In this document: in pieces, positions 47,131 to 51,313 of the stretch
Layout: each line of letters starts with the position of its first letter
How positions within the stretch are numbered: the stretch's first letter is position 1
From: Purshia tridentata
Taxonomy: Eukaryota; Streptophyta; Magnoliopsida; Rosales; Rosaceae
Direction of reading: 5' to 3'
Assembly (NCBI GenBank): GCA_003254885.1
Contig: QANT01006979.1
Coordinates: 1-51,313, forward strand
Length of the DNA stretch: 51,313 nucleotides
Program-made: the position numbers and the translations under genes
The notes under the pieces: model-generated
Databases searched by the model: none
What the model was told of the DNA's origin: nothing
The model's input: the letters and a program-made list of their open reading frames with translations, nothing else

Positions 47131-47924
47131 ATTGGTTACTGTCTACAAAGAATTCGAGTGTAAAAGACAGGTTTTCAAAAAGCAAGCAATATTTACAACT
47201 GCATATTATGACATCAATATATAGCATACTGGAAAAGAAAAGGGAGGACAATATATTTTTATAGGACAAAACACCCTAAAATACACTGGTGTATGAAATA
47301 TGAGACTGTGAAAAGGAAAGAAAATTGTAGCTTTCTACTATCAGCTGTTCACATTGAAAGCGTTTTTGGCAATTTTAAAAACATTGTCAAACATGTCTTT
47401 AACTTTTTTAGACATATAAAATATCCATATTGATAAAAGTTTGAGGGTTTATGAGAAAAATGTAAAAATCTTATACATAAAAGGTATTTTGGTCCGAAAA
47501 AATATGAAAAAATGTAAAAGGGTTAGAAATATAAATTTTAAAAGAAGAGGGTTAAAAAAGCTTATTATGTATTAAAGTGTGATATTTAATTAAATTAACC
47601 CTTTATGTTTCTGTTCTAGATAGTTCCAATCGTATGGTCAACCTAATCTCACACAACCACGGCGGGCATCCCCTAATCAGTCAAAACCAGTCAGCAGTGA
47701 TAATTATATTAAAAGTCAAAATTCCAATGAAGACCTTCAACTTTCAACACTAAGAAACCGACACGTTTTTAATCTTCCTAGCTTTGCCCGCACCTGATCA
47801 GAATCTCTTGAGTATATTACTAGCATCTTGAGGGCTTTTGGGAAATTCAGATAGCTTTTTCAGACTCGCATTATTGTCAACCTTGCATTCTCTTCTCGCC
47901 GCCTCAATTCCCTAATCAACCGAC
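47131..47924. other. Upstream region of the CHCHD gene
   Basis: 47130-47400 is AT-rich and may be more of the duplicated DRP3 intron: CTACTATCAGCTGTTCACATT at 47336-47356 recalls TTCATTATCAGCTGCTTGACATT near 42148. 47600-47924 is less AT-rich and probably holds the promoter and 5' UTR, ending in CT-rich CTTCTCGCCGCCTC before the ATG at 47925. Confidence 0.45.
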
Positions 47925-50339
47925 ATGGCTCGCCGAAGCGCAGGAGGTCAGTACTCTCCGTTCCCTTTCTTCAGATCCCTAATCCCTAATGTTGTAGATT
48001 AATCTATTTGGTTTCCATTTAGTTTCGTTGATTTCTAGGGTTTTGGACTTGTTCTGAAAACTCAGGACATGAAATGAAGGAACTTCATGTCTCTTTCTTG
48101 TATATGATTGATTGGGTTTTGTTATTCGATCAGTTTTCTTTAGGCTTTTAATTTCCAAGGGAATGGGAATTTCTAGGGTTTTAATTTTTTTTTCATAAGT
48201 TTATTTTTTACATTTTTTTTAGAATTGAAACAAAGGGTTTAGTGTAGAGCTTATGACCAATTTTTTGTCATATTTTTGGTCTTAATTTTCAGGTTGAGTA
48301 GTCTAATAATATCGCATGAAAATACTTTATGCATATTTATTTATGTACACATAAGTTGTATATTTTGGGCATTAGTTTTGAATGTTTTCTTTGGTATACT
48401 CTGCTTGTTGTTTCAAAGTTCATAGCAATGGAATATCCATGTGAGATATAACACAACATGAACCTATGTTATGTGATTATGTGCTATGCTAGCTGAGTTC
48501 TTTTGTAATTTTTTTTTGGGGGGGGGGGGGGGGGGNGGGGGGGGGAGAGATCTTAGGGTAATGAAATTTACTTACCAAGCAATTTCAGACCTTATTCTTG
48601 TTAATAATGGCGGTGTGTGTTGGATGTTTTCATGTATTGTTATATTCAGATATACACTTGTCTTCTCGATTTATTGTTGGTGGATACACAGTTTTAATGT
48701 GCTTTGACTCCTTTTTCAGGTCGATCTGCTCGTGCAGCTCCTCGTCCCGTACGTAACCCTCCTCAGCCAGGTACTAATATCACACGTTATAGTTAACCTA
48801 ACTTATATTGTAATAATATGCTTTTCCTGAGCTGATGTGTTATTGACCTCTTCTCTTGTTATTATGTTATTTCTCTGCTTTGATGCAGTTCGCCAGGCTC
48901 CTCCTCCAGCTCCTGCTCAGAGTGGAAGTGGTGGATCTATGCTAGGAGGCATTGGATCAACCATAGCTCAGGGTACTTAAAGAAACTTAGTTTTGTTGTG
49001 TTAGCTGTTACATTTGCATTTGGTTTCTTAATGATGGTGCATGTATGAACATTAAAATTCGTGGTGGAAGTCATATTGTTTCCCCTCCCCTGTTGCAGGA
49101 ATGGCTTTTGGAACTGGAAGTGCTGTGGCACACAGGGCTGTGGATGCTGTGATGGGTCCTCGCACTATTCAACATGAAACTGTTGTCTCTGAGGCTGTTG
49201 CTTCTGGAACACCCATCTCTAGCAGCATGGGTGGCTCTGATGCATGCAATATCCACTCCAAGGCATTCCAAGATGTACGCAAAATTCTGTTTCTTTTAAC
49301 TCTCATTTACTTTCTTTTTCATGCATATTAAATATATTTTTTTTTTGTTCTGTATGCGACAAATCACTCCTACATTTTCCAGTTTTTATTGAAACCTTCC
49401 TCTCTCTTGCATTAATTGCATTTTGATAACTTCATTTTCTCTTGGTTGTCACATATCCTCTATTGACTTTCTGTATTCTTGGGGCATGAATACTGCTTCG
49501 TAGTACTGAATGTTCTTTTTAGAATTGGAATTAATTTCTCTTTGTTACACCATTATATGAGTACAGAATTCCTTTTAAGAATTTCCATTGAAAGTTCTTT
49601 TTTTTTTTTCCTAACAATCTCTCTTTAGAATAGGGCTCTGATGTTTGCATGGATTTTTCGTTTTATTTTAATGGTGAAATTTTCTAAAAGGGGACTGTTT
49701 CGCAAAAATTATTCTTTCAGAAGTTAGAAAACTAAGCCCTTTTGGCACAGTGAAGAACCATTATCCCTTTTCTGCATACACAAGATGAGGGTGTAATGGT
49801 CTTTCTTTAGGCAGTAATGTTTATTTTACAAATTCTTTTCAGAACAGTGCCCTGATGTTTTGACATGGATTTTCTTTTCTAGTTTTCTGTGGCGAGATAA
49901 TCTGAAAATGGAAACTGTTGTACATAGATAACTCTTTCAGAAGTTAGAAAACCAAGTCCTTTGGGAATGGTGAAGGACTATTATACCTTTTTCCATAGGC
50001 AAGATGAGGGTATGATGGTCTTAATCCTTGGATAAGGTTTGGCTTTATAACTTTTGAACAAAGTAGTTAATTTTGGTTTAGTTTACATTTTGGGTTATTT
50101 GGCCATAAGACCTGTTTTTGCCTTCTAATAATAATATACATTTATATGTGCGTCTCTTTTTGCAATGCACTTGGATTGGATTAGCATGTGTTGAAATGAA
50201 AGTGGCTTCACTACTAAATTCTGCTTATTTGCTTTTGTTGTAGTGCGTCAACAACTTTGGAAGTGATATCAGCAAGTGCCAGTTCTACATGGACATGTTG
50301 GCTGAGTGCAGGAAGAACTCTGGCATGTTGAATGCCTAA
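47925..50339 (+). CDS. Twin CX9C mitochondrial protein, CHCHD2/CHCHD10 (MIX17) type, 142 aa
   Basis: Five exons: 47925-47946, 48720-48770, 48889-48972, 49099-49274, 50244-50339 (429 nt). The first three introns are phase 1 and the last is phase 0. The N-terminus is basic and rich in Arg, Ala and Pro (MARRSAGGRSARAAPRPVR), like a mitochondrial targeting region. It is followed by a glycine/alanine hydrophobic stretch (about 42-75: GGIGSTIAQGMAFGTGSAVA). The C-terminal CHCH domain has two CX9C motifs: C102-X9-C112 and C123-X9-C133. In animals and yeast these proteins (CHCHD2/10, Mix17) are imported into the intermembrane space, oxidised by Mia40, and support respiratory-chain and cristae function. 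The length and domain order match. The stop TAA is at 50337-50339. It looks intact; the plant role is inferred by homology. Confidence 0.94.
48518..48545. repeat. Poly-G run with one N
   Basis: 27 G plus an N at 48536, following a T run, within intron 1 of the CHCHD gene. Long G runs are hard to sequence, so the true length is unknown. Confidence 0.9.
49628..50022. repeat. Diverged tandem duplication in CHCHD intron 4, about 180-bp blocks
   Basis: Blocks 49628-49806 and 49842-50022 share CTGATGTTT...CATGGATTTT, CTTTCAGAAGTTAGAAAAC, a GTGAAG..CTATTA/CCATTAT segment and AAGATGAGGGT.T.ATGGTCTT in the same order. They have many substitutions, so it is an older duplication. It lies between exons 4 and 5. 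Confidence 0.85.
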
Positions 50340-50534
50340 GCACTACCTCCTTGCTTTGCAATGAAGTATCTGCTCCTCCTATTCTCATGATGGTCAATTT
50401 GTAGTTCATTTATGGTGAAGAGGATTAATCTTTATTGGACGGTACTAAACATGCTGCATTAAGTAGCTCACATCTTATATTAAACGAACTTGGTGCTTGT
50501 TTTTTAAGTATCCATGTCCATTACACTCTTTTTA

Positions 50535-50540
50535 AATAAA
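50535..50540 (+). terminator. Probable poly(A) signal of the CHCHD gene
   Basis: AATAAA about 196 bp downstream of the stop codon, in a T-rich context. This is a plausible plant polyadenylation element; alternatives exist nearby (TTTAATAAATG at 50594). Confidence 0.5.
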
Positions 50541-50716
50541 GATTGCTTTTAAGTCATGGTTAATGTGTTTTGGGCAGTGCTCAAGTGCTACTATTTAATA
50601 AATGACACCATTGTGTTAAAAGCCATTAAAGATGGCATTTCTATTTTCTACCCTATGTGTTCTTAGCTGGAACTTGGTGATTTTTCCAAATTTCATCTTC
50701 TGAACCAGGTTTTTAG

Positions 50717-50998
50717 CGAAGCTAATTCGAAGATGACTCGATTTTCTTTGCTGATTCATTTTTCCTGAGCTGCATATGAATGATTGCGGCTTTCTAGTTA
50801 GATGTTAACTTTATATTTTACCTCTCATGTTCTAAATCCTGAAGTGGTGGATGGTACGAAGCTAATTCGAAGATGACTCGATTTTCTTTGCTGATTCATT
50901 TTTCCTGAGCTGCATATGAATGATTGCGGCTTTCTAGTTTGTCGATGTTAACTTTATATTTCCCCCTCATGTTCTAAATCCTGAAGTGGTGGATGGTA
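50717..50998. repeat. Recent 140-bp tandem duplication downstream of CHCHD
   Basis: 50717-50856 and 50857-50998 are nearly identical head-to-tail copies starting CGAAGCTAATTCGAAGATG. They differ by a small insertion (AGTTTGTCGATG versus AGTTAGATG) and a few substitutions (TTTTACCTCTC versus TTCCCCCTC). No coding potential was seen. Confidence 0.93.
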
Positions 50999-51313
50999 TG
51001 ATCTTAGAGAGTTGGATAGATTTAAATATGCATGAATATTGGCCTGATCAAATAGGTTTGTCTTATGCAAGGGACTAGTAGCTGACTAACAACTCTAGAT
51101 TACAATAGAGATGGATACCAACTTGGTTATATATGTAAATGTTACATTAAACATTTAAGTGAACATGATAGTCGTTGAAAATTTAATTTACATGTTGCAC
51201 GTAAAAAATTAACGCAATTAAAAAAAAAAATAATAATCATATGCGCACAATTTTATGTTAGTGAGTTATGTCTTTATGCAGTATCATTAGAGAGCAACAA
51301 ATGGAGCGCTTTG
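50999..51313. other. Right edge, no feature recognised
   Basis: AT-rich intergenic sequence to the window end; no frame, repeat end or splice signal that I can support. Confidence 0.4.

Overview
This is nuclear DNA from a flowering plant, most likely a woody eudicot. The genes are split by GT-AG introns, the intergenic DNA is AT-rich, and there are miniature transposons. The gene families (TIFY-type GATA factors, DRP3, CNGC, F-box/LRR) are all plant-specific or plant-type. Rosaceae is my best guess from the general look of the proteins, but I could not test it. Three places contain N, and two of them sit in homopolymers (16167-16173, 48536; also 10072), so this is a draft assembly and small frameshifts should be read with that in mind.

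Layout, left to right. 9-443: a Mutator-like foldback MITE with a perfect 9-bp target duplication. 2627-4604 (-): a two-exon costars-family actin regulator. 5434-6408 (-): a MYB/SANT-like DNA-binding protein, with a small alcohol-dehydrogenase-like exon remnant and a 64-bp tandem duplication upstream. 11111-16660 (+): a seven-exon TIFY-CCT-GATA factor (ZIM-like), carrying a TRIM retrotransposon in intron 3 and a second Mutator-like MITE in intron 6. 17710-19051 (+): an F-box/LRR gene broken by a 2-bp slip in a GA run. 21423-29008 (+): a second TIFY-CCT-GATA gene with eleven exons and an acidic tail built from a series of phase-0 mini-exons. 29754-33836 (-): a cyclic-nucleotide-gated channel pseudogene with at least four in-frame stops and one frameshift. 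36134-44068 (-): a complete 20-exon dynamin-related protein of the DRP3 class (829 aa). 46449-47130 (-): a decayed partial copy of DRP3 exons 8-9, itself hit by a MITE. 47925-50339 (+): a five-exon twin-CX9C mitochondrial protein (CHCHD2/MIX17 type).

The intact genes are housekeeping or regulatory: cytoskeleton (costars), organelle division (DRP3), mitochondrial intermembrane-space biology (CHCHD) and transcription (two GATA/TIFY paralogues, one MYB/SANT). They do not form a pathway. The two GATA genes are same-strand neighbours with the same exon borders through the zinc finger, so they look like a tandem duplication with the broken F-box gene between them. I found no CRISPR array, bacterial operon or new multi-gene system. 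The interesting material is how genes and transposons have been remodelled: modular exons, nested insertions, partial gene copies, and pseudogenes next to intact genes. All exon borders were read by eye from splice sites and reading frame.
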